The translations under genes were made by a program, and so were the position numbers. DNA of 64,000 nucleotides from Telopea speciosissima (Eukaryota > Streptophyta > Magnoliopsida > Proteales > Proteaceae), in assembly GCF_018873765.1 (NCBI RefSeq), contig NC_057918.1:68568371-68632370 (forward strand), in the 5' to 3' direction. A model generated the notes under the pieces. That model made no database searches. It saw only the letters and a program-made list of their open reading frames with translations, and was not told the DNA's origin. Positions 47,141 to 59,929 of this stretch are shown here, piece by piece (the first letter of the stretch is position 1; each line of letters begins with the position of its first letter).

Positions 47141-48098
47141 TCTTCAAAAAGCAATGAAAGAAAAAATTCACTCTATTTTTGCCATCACTTCCCTCTTCAT
47201 AGCCCTGCCCTTGCCTCACCTCTGCATTCGTCGCCACTGGCACCACCACCACCACCTTCCTCTCCAAAAGAAATATAGAAAAATTATTCTTAGAAATTGA
47301 ACTATCAAATGGATTTCTTATTTTAAAAATATTTCAAATGGATGCAAACAAATTAAATTAAATTTCTTACTTAGTTTATGAAATAATTCGAAATTGAAAC
47401 TTTTTGTTGATTAGGAGAATCTGAAATTGAAATCAAAATCATACCAAAGCCCTTAATTAGGGGTGTCAAAATTGGGACTGAACCGAAATGGTCCGGATCA
47501 ATCACACCAATCTTATTGGACAAGTTTCGGGTTGGGGTATTACAACCCTGAAACCAAACCACATTGGAAACCAAAATAACCCGACACTGAAACCTAGTCA
47601 AAGCTCGAACCGAAACCAGATCCAAATCAATCTACCCCGATAAGAAACCGATAAGAACCCACCCATAAAAAACACGTTTTTCCCCCATAATTTTGTACAA
47701 ATATGTATATAAACCGAAGCTGACCCTGATAACAAATCGATACAAGAAACAATACAATCCGAAACCAAATTGAACCGAAACTAAACTTTCCTTATTGGTT
47801 TGGTCTCAGATTCACCGTTGCCACATCAAAGCCGACTCAACCCGAACCAAAACCAGCCCAAGCCCGATTGATACCCCTCAATCATAAAATCGCATAATTC
47901 AATAAACCACATGATTAACCGCCAGATTGAAGCCAGATTAGTTCAGCAAGTATTCACCTGAATCCGACGGACCCTACTTTTTCGGCTACACGACCAGACA
48001 GCGATCTCTTGCTGAAAAGAAAAACAAGAGCGATTGAGCGAAGCAGCCCTTCCTGCATAGACAGAAACAAATACATAGAGAGAGAGAGAGAGAGAGAG
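47141..48098. other. Intergenic DNA upstream of ARV1, with a probable short DNA transposon
   Basis: At 47459-47875 the sequence opens with TTAGGGGTGTCAAAATTGGG and closes with GATTGATACCCCTCA, an imperfect inverted pair; the middle is rich in ACCGAAACC-like units. This fits a small non-autonomous element, without a visible target duplication. The last 100-200 bases before ARV1 should hold its promoter and 5' UTR, ending in (GA)n at 48079-48098. Confidence 0.45.
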
Positions 48099-51000
48099 AT
48101 GGAGATGGAACCGAGATGCGTTCACTGCGGATTTGGGATAAAGACACTGTTCGTGCAATACTCTCCTGGGAATATCCGATTAATGAAATGCGTGAGTGTG
48201 GTTTTGATTTCAAACACTGATTATCAATTTTAGCTTCGTTTCCATTTTCATTTCATTACAGTGGTTTCTTGCAATACTTCCTATGTGGTCAGGAAAACTG
48301 CAAGGAAGTCGCCGACGAGTACATCGAATGCGAGATCATGGTATAAACCCTTCAACTAATTTTTGCTGAATATATGCTGTTTCTTCAATGCTTTACACGC
48401 TTTCTTGTTGGCTCCATAGATTCCTCTGATCGATTTAATTTTGCTTAAGCGGAAAGCTTATCGGCATTTTCTCTTCAATATGCTGAACCAAGAAATTTAT
48501 ACGGAGGTATAGTGCTTACTTAGTTTTCTCACCTTCTCTTTTTAGTATGAATTTCTTCCATCTTGTGAATATATTAATGGAAATGCTTAGCTGCCTCCAT
48601 TGTTAGTCTTCATTGTGGGTTGTGAAAGCTTCAGGCAAAGTAAAACTTTTAAGAATTTGGTCTTTACCATATAATGATTTTATTGAAATTGAACTGGCAT
48701 AAAGGTTCCCGCAAGACTACCTTTCGAGGCTGCAGGCCTCTGGATTGAAATTTGTTGTCGTGTATAATTTTTTAACATCAATATTATTTGAAATTTTGCA
48801 GGGAATATTGTGGAAGACTAGTTTTCTTTTTCTTATGTTGGATGCATGTATCCATTCATCAGTATACCTTTCTTGCCTATATTGTTGGATTATTTGTTGA
48901 TTTTCATCCCTATTGTGCCATATGTTAGAACCTTAGTGATTAAAGGTGGGACATTGGTTTTAAATAGAAGTCAAGGAGATCGCTGTTTGTCCTCAAGTTC
49001 CTTTTCATCAGCTTGGGTATGTGGGAAGGTATGCAGAGTCATTTTAAGTAAGCATGATTATAATTCTCAGGGTAATGCAGGTTAGTATATTTTCATTCTA
49101 AATTGGCTTTTGCATTGTTCATTGCAGATGTTGGTGCATGTTTTTTTAGGAAATCTTGTATTTTTCTATGTTCTCGTTGTTGCAACAAGGGTGTTACTGA
49201 GATCATCATCTAAGGAGACCAGGTAAAGACACTCTTTCATGCTATTTGGCTTCATCAAGGATTTTAAGGAGGATGTGTATTAGTTTAGAAGAATCTAGGC
49301 TACAAATCTCCTACAAAAGGTCATGGATGATGCATAAGTAGCTTAAGTATGCAGTTTAAAATGCATTAATGGTTTGCAAGTTCTTGTAACAACATCTTGT
49401 AGGAATATACTTAATCTGTTCATTTTATTGATTCTATACCATATTTAGTATTCTTTTTTTTCCCAAGCCAGTAATGTTTTTTGCTTTCAAGTGCCTGTTG
49501 TAAGTGTTAAACTGTGTGTATCGTGGGTGCTGGTCCATGGACTTCCATGGATTAGTGTACCATGGGATTATTATGTCTAATAGCTTGGTTAGCTAGTTAG
49601 TTGTCTTTATCTTTATTTCTTTTATTGTTTCCTTTTGTACGTTGGCTTAGTAGGTTGGTTATTTCTTTGTAATTGTACTTCCACTCTTAGTAGATTCCTA
49701 CTAAGAATAGGTGATTGGATTAATATATATTAGTTGGCTGGTGCGATACTCATAGGAAGCATTCTTTTCCATTGCACTCTAGCCCTTCTCTCTCTCTCTC
49801 TCTCCACTTCATCTTCTCCATCTTTGGTCTGGTTTAATAAGCTCTGGTATTATTACAGTAAGCAAATTATAATGCTGTAGCTCTCACAGAGAAAATTCTT
49901 GGCTGTGTGTTTTGAGTTAGTTCCCTAATATTTTTACTCTACAACCGATATAGGGTGTCTGGGTTACGGCTTACCAGTGGTCCTTGTATAGTTGTATGAT
50001 TCCATGGTCATGCACTATTATCTTCTGCAAGTAAGATACCTTTGATCATAATGCATTTTCATCTGCGATAGGGGCTAGAGACCAATTAGGAAGGGGTTTT
50101 TTCCCAACAGCAATATGCTGGTTTTTATAGTGCGAATGGAAGAGTTGGGCTTCTGATGACACTGCTGAACAATTTCCATGGCAGCAAAATGTAGGATTCT
50201 TATTTCTTTCTTTTTTTAGGGGGTAGTCTCCTTGCACAAAATAATGTAGATTGACTTCAGCGTGTTTCTTGTGCTGGGTCTATTGCTATTTTTTATTTTT
50301 CTAATAATAGGAAAAGATAAAATTAAAACCTAGGTCGACATTTTAAAATTGCTTTTCTCCACTCCTCTAAGTGAAGTATGTTGTGTTTCCCAAGAATATT
50401 GTGCACCCAATACCATCTGATTTTCTGTAGCTGTATATACCAATCTATGATTCAGGAGCAAAATATTATGCAACGGATTTCAGATCTTTTAAGTAAATAG
50501 ATATTTTTTGTTTATACATTCAAACATTGATTAACAGTTTATGACCTAATTTGCACAGGTACAAAGATCTTTTGCTGGCCATTCTTGTTTCAAGCTACTT
50601 CAAAATTTTCCTCCTTGCCATGATGGTAAATGTGCTCAACTGACAATATCATAGTAGCAGACTACATTGTAAATTCATATTGATTGTCTTGTCATTTCTT
50701 TTTTGTATGTCTTTTGTCTAATCTACTTGTAAGGGTATGTGTTTATCCTATCATTTCTTTTCTGGATGCCTTTTGTCTACTCTACTTATCCCTTACATTT
50801 TGAGTTTGCATCATACAGGTTTGGGAATTTCCGTCTTCTGTGATTTTCATCATTGATGGTTTTGTCCTATCATCCAATGCAATCTCTTTGAAAGGTCAGA
50901 AACGTAAGCTTTTGCATATGAAAAATCAGAATATGTGAGTGGCGTAAATTTTTTTGATCTAGTTGCTCCTTGTTGATGCTCATGGAGCCTCTACTATTGC

Positions 51001-54000
51001 TGCCTGTGACAATATATATAACCTCTTTTCCGTGACGAGCTGTTTTTGTGCTTAGAATTTGCTCAAGGTTGCATTCTTGGTCTCATGTTTCCACCTCCCC
51101 AAGAACCTAGAAGCATCTAGCTTCCATGAATCTACTTTGGCAACCTCCAGTGCCTTCATGCCCCAAGTACCATTGCAAAAACTAATGTTGGTCATAAATA
51201 GAACCAAATATATAGTTAAGTACCACATAAAGAACAAACTGTGGAAAATTTTATGTAATATAGACTATTTCAGCAAAACTTCCTTCATGACTTTTGAGAG
51301 ACAATCCCTACTCGTGGTTCCTCTTTGCTTACATATTACACTACTGTTTCATGTAATCAACTGGCTTGCAATTGGATATGTGACCACCTACTTGAACAAT
51401 TGGGTTAAAACAAACCAAGTTAGGTCAAGGAACAGAAGTTATTATTTATCCTCTTAGAAACCTGGCACAGATATGGTGTTGTCAGTTGTCACTGCCCAAT
51501 ATTTGGGGCTTGAAACTATGGTGGGACACTTCAATCTGTATTTAGAAGTACACCGGAGGTAAAACCAAGAGCTGCAAACTCCAGTCTGGTCAATTAGCTG
51601 GATGGAAGGGATGAGGAGGTTGGGAGAGACACATTTTATGGAATTTTTTTTTGAGTTGATTCACAATGCTTTGTACCTTGTTCAGGTGTTCTGCAACGGA
51701 GCTCCCTTTTTTGTATTCCAAATTCACAAACTTTCTAATTAGGAAAGCATTGTTACCAACGGTCTTTCACTCGTACAAGCCTCGAGCTTTCTTCACAATG
51801 AATGCGCTGATGTTTCTGTGGAAATATGATGGAAGGCAGAGTCATCCAACCACTGGCGAATGAAGCCGGGGGCTTTTTGATCTAAGGCTTTCCACTCCGT
51901 ATTGGATATTCCGGCTTCGATGTGTCTCCTTCTACGGGTGCATGCAAGACCTTGCAGTATGCTAATCCTCCATTTTGGCTTTCCAAATTATCCAGTTTCT
52001 CCCATTTAGGCTGATTGTCATGTTGAAGTGTTTGCCTCCATCAACATCTTTCACACACGATCACACTAAGTTGGCTTTAATATAACTTGTTGGGAAAAAT
52101 GATAAACCTTTTCCCACCGGTGTGTAAAGATAAATGGAAAAATACGGCAGCACATGAACAGTAACTGGGAATAGTAACTATGAATAGTATAGGTGAATAG
52201 TAACCATGAATAGTGATTGTGGGGCCCATATGACACAAAGTGATGATGTACAAAAGTGGTAAAAGTAACCTCACAGACACAAGTATTTACGTGGTTCGGC
52301 TATGCCTACATCCATGGGCGTAATTTGAACTCTTCACTATGAGAGAACGGAGAGAATAACAATACAAGTAACAATGCCTTGGAGTCAAACCAAACCCAAC
52401 CCTGTTTCCAAAACCTGATACCCCTTGTACATCCTCTCTCAACTCACACTCTCAAACCCTTGAAGGGAATATTTAAAAACCATAGTTGTTAAGGCGTCGC
52501 CTAGGCATTTAGGCGGATTTTTAGGGGGCTAGGCCATTGTCACCTTAGTGGTATCAAACGCCTTAGTGGGTATCGGACCAATTTTGGCTCTTATTTATGC
52601 CAAATATTACTTATTTTAGTAAATATTTCATTTATTTAAGATATTATTCATAAATAAGCAAATACCCTCTATTTGAATCTAATAAAAATAATTAAAAAAT
52701 AAAATTCCAAAAGGATAAAAAGTCAATCCCCCCAGTTCAAGAACAAAAACTGGATTTTTGGTGTTAGGTGAAATTTTCAACGTTCTAATGCTGGGGTTTT
52801 TCTCAAATCTAAAATGTTCGTAAATCTTAATATGGTAAAACATTGCTAAAACCCAAAAGAGTGGTAAAATATTCATTTGTTTTGATATTTAAAAAAATAT
52901 TTTCATTCAATGCGATTTTGACAGTATTCCCGCACACCAAATAAGGTTTGACCGGAACATTACTCCTTCAATATAAATCAGATTTAAGCAATCTTGGATT
53001 TGTTGGAAAGCTGGTTTTGTGCTCTACCTAATGCAAAAAGTCTCGTGTAAAAATAAATTCATTTGACCGGTCAAACTTCTTGGAGAACAAGAACATTTCT
53101 CTAAATCTAGAGCAGTTTAATTACTTATAGATAAGATCATATTTTCTAAGAACGATATAAACCAAAAGTGAGACTGGGTATACCATGACAATGACCAATT
53201 CTAAGAACAGTATAAACCAATTGTATGTTTTGATTGTTTCAAACTTCCAATAGCTTGCTTCTTCAGTTCTATTGTCTTCTAGTTCTATGTTGATTTTTGG
53301 TGATTGATGTGGCTTAATATTGATTTTTGATGACTTGATGTGTGAGTTAATGTTGATTTTTGATGACTTGATGTGGCTTAGTGTTGATTTTTGATGACTT
53401 GATGTGGCTTAGTGTTGATTTTTGATGACTTGATGTGGCTTAATGTTGATTTTTGATGACTTGATGTGGCTTAATGTTGATTTTTTATGATAGAAATGAG
53501 GGGAAATAAAAATAACAATTGGGCGCCTTGGTAGCTTAAGCGCTTAGGCACCCCTCCACCGCCTTGATAAATATGTTAAAAATCCAATATTCCACAAAAC
53601 TCTCACCCACTCACAGCTCACTTGGTCATCTCATGAACTTGTGTTGTTCAGTGTGTCTTGAACCTTTACCCTTGCCCCTATTTATAGGAAACGGAGAAGA
53701 AGAGTTTTTGCGTTCTACACGGCGTTAGAGAGGGTAGGTGCAACCCCTTCCCCATTTTTCTTCTTCCTTCATTAATCGCCGAATCCTTTCTTGGCCCTTT
53801 GCAAATCAATCTTCCTCTTCTTTGTTCTATTCATTTCATTTATTGTTTGACATTTGCTCTTCCCACCCTCTTTAGGTGGAGACTCACGGCCCCCCTCCGT
53901 GTGAGGAGGACCCCAACAGCCAATGTCAATAACTAAGTTGCCTCTACCTATATCTCTTCCTCATCTATCTTCAATTCACTAAACTACAAAATGATCAAAA

Positions 54001-55073
54001 TCACAAGAATACGACCATGTAAATTTCTTCTTCTTTTTTTTTGTGACTGGTATTTAGCTTTCCACATAGCTAATTTAGAGATTCAATATTATCAACATTT
54101 TTTAAATCGTAATGCACTATAGATCATTTTTTTTCTTTGATCTTTGCTCATAGGGCATGTTTTTTACTTTCCTCTCTCATTTTCTGGGTCAGGGCATGCC
54201 AATCCCCCTCTGCCCTCCCTTTCTTTGAGTCGAAACATGTGAGAAATGTTCCAGCATACACTCCCCCCGGAAGTAAATCATCATGCCTTGTGTTTTATGC
54301 GATGTGCCAGAGCAATGTGGCAGTTCTTACTTTTGGATATTTAGAAAGTGATGTGGATTGGCCAAATGGCAAATTTCAGACCGAGATTCAGTATATCCTC
54401 TCATATGTAGGTATACCCTCCCATGTATTTCCATGAACCCCATGGTAGTCCTTTTTTTTTAATACATATTTTCCACTTGGCAAACTCGAATAGGGATTCA
54501 AATTTGACATGTGAGCAATGGACCTGGGGTCACCTGTGTGCAAAATTTCTCCCCACCTGAATTGCCAAAGGCAGGTATTGGAGGGTGTGCTGTTCTACTT
54601 CTGGTGAGGGCTCCCCCGTGCCTTTCTTTGAGTAAAAAAAAAAAGTGAAATAATTGGATAGTTAAATTGAGATAATTGAAGACAACTGCCAGCGCAGTTG
54701 GTTGGAAGCCTTCCAGTAGAGTTGCAGGCCTCCCAGGAGGTCATGGGTTCAACTCTCCTCTAGTCACCATGTGCTTCAAGGCACCCCTCTTACTCCCCCC
54801 GCCTTCTTCGACATGTCTCTCTAGCAGTTGTAGTCAAAATCCCACGTGGCACTGTAATGCTGCCCCCCCCCCCCCCACACACACACAAAATTGCACATTT
54901 GCTAATATCATATCCTGATGTGGCCACTTTCTTTTGAATCAGTGATGACAGAGGCCACTACAATCCGATGTCTAGGAGCGTGTTTCAGTGCACATGTCAT
55001 GAAGTTCTTGGCTTGCCAGATGCTAGAAGTTATTTCCTCAACATCCTTAAGATATTTTAGAATTAACTGTTAA
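48099..55073 (+). CDS. ARV1: ARV1-like ER sterol/lipid homeostasis protein, complete
   Basis: Nine exons: 48099-48191, 48293-48340, 48420-48506, 48802-48847, 48937-49028, 49128-49222, 50559-50625, 50819-50894 and 54943-55073. All introns are GT-AG and phases match, giving 244 residues. The N-terminal ARV1 homology domain has four zinc-ribbon cysteines (C7, C10, C31, C34) and QYSPGNIRLMKC, then VADEYIECE. Hydrophobic membrane segments follow (for example FLGNLVFFYVLVVATRVLL, LLLAILVSSYFKIFLLAMM). The last exon reads VMTEATTIRC..KFLACQ. ARV1 is an ER membrane protein needed for normal sterol and lipid distribution. The first in-frame ATG follows a (GA)n run; the frame upstream uses only a TTG. 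The exon 4/5 junction is the least certain. The final intron is 4.05 kb and full of insertions. Confidence 0.92.
48192..48830 (+). repeat. Parental segment P1 of the inverted duplication
   Basis: From the start of ARV1 intron 1 into exon 4 this matches 21085-20228 on the opposite strand, including intron sequence such as TTGTTGTCGTGTATAATTTT. It lacks the SINE found at 20475-20599, so intron 3 here is the empty site. Confidence 0.88.
51000..52087. other. ARV1 intron 8, left part
   Basis: Intronic DNA with no exon of a recognised family. A 132-codon frame at 51059-51457 has no recognised motif. The stretch 51450-52080 has the feel of old retrotransposon sequence but I cannot assign it. Confidence 0.35.
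52481..53575. mobile_element. hAT-like non-autonomous DNA transposon
   Basis: Ends are CATAGTTGTTAAGGCG and CGCCTTGATAAATATG, inverted with 13 of 16 matches. Adjacent to each end, subterminal GTCGCCTAGGC-type motifs recur. The 8 bp flanks are TTAAAAAC (52473-52480) and TTAAAAAT (53576-53583), a 7-of-8 target duplication, as expected for hAT. No transposase frame is present. It holds a 31 bp minisatellite. Confidence 0.8.
53288..53492. repeat. 31 bp minisatellite, about 6.5 copies
   Basis: Units of TTGATTTTTGATGACTTGAT followed by GTGGCTTAATG repeat head to tail; the first two copies are diverged and the last four nearly identical. Confidence 0.92.
54672..54890 (+). mobile_element. tRNA-derived SINE in ARV1 intron 8
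   Basis: CAGCGCAGTTGGTTGGAAG resembles an A box and ATGGGTTCAACTCTCC a B box, about 50 bp apart. It ends in a C-run and (CA)n near 54864-54886, just upstream of the last ARV1 exon (54943). It does not form a tRNA cloverleaf end. Confidence 0.65.
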
Positions 55074-55599
55074 TTGCCATTTCTCTTTTGCTTTCCTTTT
55101 TTATTTTGTATTATTTTTCTGGGGGAGGGGGTTGGATCATTGCAGGTGAGGTGTGATCAATATATGACACAGTGCTGTAGTGTGAGTTAAAACTTCCAAG
55201 AGAGGGAAGGAAGTTGCATGTTGTACAAGGCAAAGGCAGTACTTGTTTTAGGTTTTGGCAACTTCAGTGACAGATTCTACTACAGAACCTATTGGCAACC
55301 ACCAGATCTATGCATAGCAGCATTTGGTTTTGTTAATTTGATTTTATACTGCTAGGTAGCTTGAGCCAGGGACAAGTTTAATTTTCTATAATCAATTCAC
55401 AGGTTTGCTTCAAATTAAAAAACAAAATGAAGTGGTTGCAGTTCTACTATAGACATGAACTTGTGTAAATTGAGATGGTCAAGCTTTCTTTTAGTATCCT
55501 TCCCAGGCAGTCTAATCTTGCATTGGTGTGCAAGCTTATAAGTTGTAACTAGGTTGGTTGGTTGGTTGGTTGGTTTAGGTTGACCTTATCACATGATCT
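55074..55599. other. ARV1 3' flank
   Basis: It contains the ARV1 3' UTR. A (GGTT)n run lies at 55552-55576. Its counterpart is missing from the inverted copy. No gene is seen. Confidence 0.4.
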
Positions 55600-57170
55600 A
55601 AGTTTGTGTATGATACACAAAAGGATTTTATACTTCCACTTTCCATCTCTTGAAAAATGAAGTGAAATATGTGTATATTTGCATAAAACAAATAAGTTAA
55701 TTCATGATTATACATCCATTTGCTGTCTTGCTCTAAAAAGTACAGTAACATATGTATATATTTGCATAGAGCAAATAATTTGTGTACATAGAGGAGAACT
55801 GCTAGCGCAACTGGCTCGATGTTAGTGCCATGGAGCCTAACCCTCGAGAGGTTTCGAGTTCAAGACCTCCTGTTCCTCATCTAGTCTAGATCCCCTCCAC
55901 CACCCCCACCGAAAAAACAGTTAGAATTTTTGTATTACTTGTGAAACTGTATTAAAAAGTTGACATTCAATTACGGAGAGTTTTTCACCACCAACAGTGA
56001 AGAGAATCAAGGGTCATAATTTCCTTTCCCCCTATAATACAAAGTCTGAAATGCCCTTCCCACTATTCTAGGCCCATCTTACCATTCTCTCTTCACTGTG
56101 GGTTAAGAGAGACCGGGACCTACCAGAGCTTCATAATTTAAAAGAAGGGAAGTAGTTTTCTGCACGGGAGTGTGGCCTATGCCAACACTCCCTTGTGTCT
56201 ATCTCTTTCCTCCTTAAAACAAGGGGATAGAAGTGCCTTTTCACATGGGGAGGAGAGAGATAGACTCATGGGAGTGCTGCCGTAGGCTACACTCCTGGAC
56301 AGAACTTTTTCCCTTAAAAGAATTAGAAAATTAAGTCTTGAACAAGTCTTCCACCTTCGCTTTCTTTTGGCGATACAAACCATTTATAATCGAAGGTTTT
56401 ATGCAAGGACGTGTACCTACATGGTCGCCGGTCGGTCCTTTCAACTGTTGGATGGGGGTTAGGGGACAGAAGTGTAATAACACATCCCCCTCTCTCCACC
56501 ATTCAATGGGTGAAGGCAGGACCGTGTACATAAATGGTTGTGCATAAAATCTTTTGCCAACATTTTATTAGATTAATATTTATAAGTTTATTTAATAAAA
56601 TTTATTAAACTAGTCAAAGCCAAAAGGACATTTTCGGGGAAGTTTTGGCTGGCATTGAGGGTGTATGCCAGTTCATTGGTCCATGTGAGATGGGTTTGGG
56701 AAGGGAGTATCAATGTTGGTCCCATAGATCACTATGTGAGAAGGCATGCAGATTTTTTCACACTCTAGCGTCTTGGGGATTTTTTCCCATTAGTTAATCC
56801 ATTTATTTTTCTTTTTGGAGAATTTTTTTTACCGAAAATGTTGTCTTGGGAGAGGGGGAGGCCATGCCCAGTGGGGGCAAAATGACCATTCTACCCCCCA
56901 TGAAAGGTAAAAATTCTACCCCCTCGAGATGTTAGCATGCGTGTGTGACTCCTGCGCTCAACCACAGAGAACACTCCATTTTTGCTATTCTCGCAAGTCT
57001 AAAGAGTTTCTCTAGCTCTGCACCAATATTTTTCACATGGTAGATTGGATAGAGTTGAAATTAATGTGACCAAAAAAACCTCAAGGTCTCCTGCTCACAT
57101 GTCAAGTTTTTGTCAAAACCAAGTTTGGTCAAATAGTAAAATAAAGCTTTACAAATTTCGATAAAAAAAG
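55600..57170 (+). repeat. Parental segment P2 of the inverted duplication
   Basis: This matches 20228-19108 plus 13202-12815 on the opposite strand, in order. Shared landmarks include TTGCTGTCTTGCTCT, TTTTTCACCACC, GAAGAGAATCAAGGGTC and CAACTCTATCCAATCTACCAT. It has none of the later insertions (copia, short SINE-like element). Confidence 0.87.
55793..55918 (+). mobile_element. tRNA-derived SINE, older than the duplication
   Basis: TAGCGCAACTGGCTCGATG (A box) and TTTCGAGTTCAAGACCTCC (B box) identify a SINE related to that at 54672. An antisense copy sits at the matching place in the inverted block, about 19775-19895. Confidence 0.65.
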
Positions 57171-58499
57171 AAGGGCTAAATACACATGCACCCCCTAAAT
57201 CGTCCAAATATTCCGCATGCCCCTCTAAGATTTTGACAATTTCATATGCACCCCTGAAAAATTTCATAGGCACCCTCTACTTTTCAAATTAATCCCATTT
57301 AAGTCCACACTGTTAATATGAGGAGTTAAATGCTAACGGATTTGAAATTGAAGAATGTAATGTACAATTATACCCTTGCTAAGGCATAATTACCATAATG
57401 CCCTTATGAGTAGATTGGGGGAAAGGCCAAAATGCCCTCATCTTCCACAAATTATCATCATCTTCTTCCCCAAATCTTCCCCAAAACTCCGCCTGACATC
57501 TAATGTCCTGAATCGTTGCCTTCCCAGCTCTCACCCACTGCTCCAGAGCAACCCTCACCGTTGGCGTCACTCCACCGACATTGTGGAACGTAATGCGAAT
57601 CTCCAAAAGCTGCAAAGAGAATTAAAAGACCGAACCTACGACATAGATCCGGAGAGAGAGAGAGAGAGAGAGAGATTGGAACAATACACAAACGTAGAGG
57701 GGGATCCCTGGTATCTTAGTGGGTGTATTAATAAAAAAGGAGAGATGTGGGAGAGATTTTAGGGGTTGCAGGTGAGAAGGCAAAGGAGTAGAGCATTTTA
57801 GAGGCAAAGTTGAGAAGAGAGAAGTTTTCCAGAAAGGAAACTGGTGTGAGACTGTGAGAGAAAGGAAGGGAAAAAGAAAGAAAAATAGAATAAGGTTAAT
57901 GACATTTCCAAACAAGGTGACAAGTGGAAAAATGATTAATCATTTTTGTAAGGTAGAGGGTTCCCTACACTGTCCCAGTGCAGTTTCAGACGAATGAGGG
58001 AATCCCCCTTTGAAATCTGACAATAGAGGAAGGACATGAATTGGCATTGTGCTAACTTTTTCCCTTTTTCTAATATGAGAAAAGTTTCCTAAAAGTAAAG
58101 GTATATGTTTTAACGTTTAGGGGTCAGCATTTTCTATGGGGGAGTGTGGCCCTTGTCCATACGGGGGCTAATGAGAACACGCACGATGGCATCATGGGTG
58201 GCGGGTAGTCATTTCTCACCCCCCCCTCTGTGTTTGGGTGGTACACTCCCCCACAAAAAGCTTTTCTGCATGTAAGAGACCACCAAGCATGGATCTTTTC
58301 CCCTTATAATTAATAACTTGAAAACATAAAAGACCACCCCGCCCCCATGAAAGGCCATCCTTGTTGATGCTTTCATGCATGCTCCAGTTAGCCCCCTGTG
58401 CTGGCGGCGCAGGCCACATTGCCTTTCAAGGAACCCTTTCCTAAAAAAAAACATAAAAATTGTGGATTTAGATTTTTTATTTTTGAAAATATCACCATC
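57171..58499. other. Repeat-like intergenic DNA, possible one-ended Mutator-like remnant
   Basis: It starts GGGCTAAATACACATGCACC and carries several CCCCTAAA/CCCTT blocks like the ends of the Mutator-like elements here, but I find no matching right end. (GA)n lies at 57650-57674. A minus-strand stretch at 57500-57600 (VALEQWVRAGK) slightly resembles the start of a P-class PPR protein; this is weak. An R1-like segment lies at about 58120-58240. Confidence 0.35.
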
Positions 58500-59792
58500 C
58501 ATTGTTACATGGATAACAACCTTACTTGGAAGTCTGGGTTCTTATCATATGCTTGTAGAAAAATTATGGTTCAATCTGTGTAATTTTCTATTCCTTCATA
58601 TTTAATGTCTTGCTTTTTATTTCCTCAAGAAAGTTTGCAATACTTTAGATTCTATTTGTCTTCGTTTTTGTAATGGTGAGTCTAAGTCCTCCAGGAAACT
58701 TCACCTCATTGTTTGGGACAAGGTTTGTTCCTCTATTTCTGCCGGTGGACTAGGATCAAGGAAATTAACTAATCATAATCATGCCTTGATTCTCAAACTT
58801 GACTGGAGATTATTGAATGAATAAGACTCTACTTGGGCTAAAATTCTCAAGGCGCGTTACTTCCCTAGATCATCTATTTTTTACCCCAAAACCCAAAAGA
58901 AGAGGGGATCCTGGGTATGGAATAACATCTGTTTTATTATCCCAACCCTCAAACAAATGACCTGGAGAGCTATTGGGAATGGTAAGGACACTGTTTACTG
59001 GATTGACCCTTGGATTCTTATTGCTCCAGGAAGAGATTTTACTTCTTCATCTTCTAATCTTTCCGTTAATAATTTTATTTGCTCTTCTAATTGGAACTCA
59101 GATTTACTCTCACAATCTATTCCCAATGTATTTGTTAGTGCGATTTTAAAGGTTCCAATTACACACTTTGATGACAAATGAAGATGTACTCTTTTTAGTA
59201 GTGGCAGATTCTCTACTCTTCTACCAAAAAAAAAACAGGGCAAATTTCACGGACACCCCTTGTAACTATTTGAAATGGTAAGTACATCTTAAATTTTGTT
59301 AAAATATCACAAATTATATTTTTATTTCAACTTAATCCACTCCATTAGTTCTGTGCAGTTAAGGGGCTGTTAACTCTTTTATAATGGCAAAATTACCCTT
59401 ATCATAGAATAAATTTTCTATTATACCCTTAAGGTTAAATCCCCAATATCCCACTTTCTAAATGGCAAAATTACCCTTACTTATGAAACCCATTTCCCCA
59501 CTTCTTCTCCATTTTGCACTTAAATGACGAAATTACCCTTACTTGTGAAACCCGTTTTCTTCCCTTCGTCGTCTCCTCCTTCTTCTTCTCCTCCTTCTCC
59601 TTCTGCTGTTTCTTCCGCCACCACCACCACCGCCACCTCCTCCAGCCCTCTTCCTTCTTCTCCTTCTCGTTGACTTGGTCGGTCGGAATCGCCCAACCAC
59701 CATAGTCATCGTTCTTTTTCCCGTCTGAAAACAACCAAGATGCTTCGAGCTTCCTCTCGGTGACAGATACAGAGAGATTGTCAGTCACTCAC

Positions 59793-59870
59793 CTTTAAGC
59801 TAGGCCTTGCTCCACGTCCTTTATCTGTAGCAATCTTGATGAGTTGCCCTACTCCTTTTTGATCAAGCAC
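59793..59870 (-). pseudogene. Captured exon of pyruvate, phosphate dikinase
   Basis: The minus strand reads VLDQKGVGQLIKIATDKG then RGARPSLK. PPDK has the closely similar segment (VLDQ.GVG.L...AT..GR.ARP.LK) immediately before its conserved CGEHGG active-site loop, which is absent here. The exon is bordered by intact splice signals: acceptor TGTGTCTTAG before it and donor GTGAGT after it, so it came from genomic DNA, not from cDNA. It has no stop in this exon, but it is only 26 codons and is not a working gene. Confidence 0.86.
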
Positions 59871-59929
59871 CTAAGACACATTTCCATAGGACCTTGGAGA
59901 GTAAGACTCATCTCTCAAATAGAGCCCCA

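Larger units (their letters stand above)
52088..53700. mobile_element. LTR-like repeat interrupted by a hAT-like element (ARV1 intron 8)
   Basis: The left part opens TGTTGGGAAAAATGATAAACC and contains TATTTACGTGGTTCGGC, a phrase common in plant LTR-type repeats. The right part (53584-53700) continues to CCTATTTATAGGAAACGG, a TATA-like region. The two parts appear to be one element split by the insertion at 52481-53575. I cannot define its right end or target duplication, so class and limits are tentative. Confidence 0.4.

Noticed and set aside
59477..59788. 103-codon frame rich in Lys/Glu/Trp
   Set aside because: It is a reading of the CCT/CCA-type simple repeats in the left arm of the Pack-MULE.
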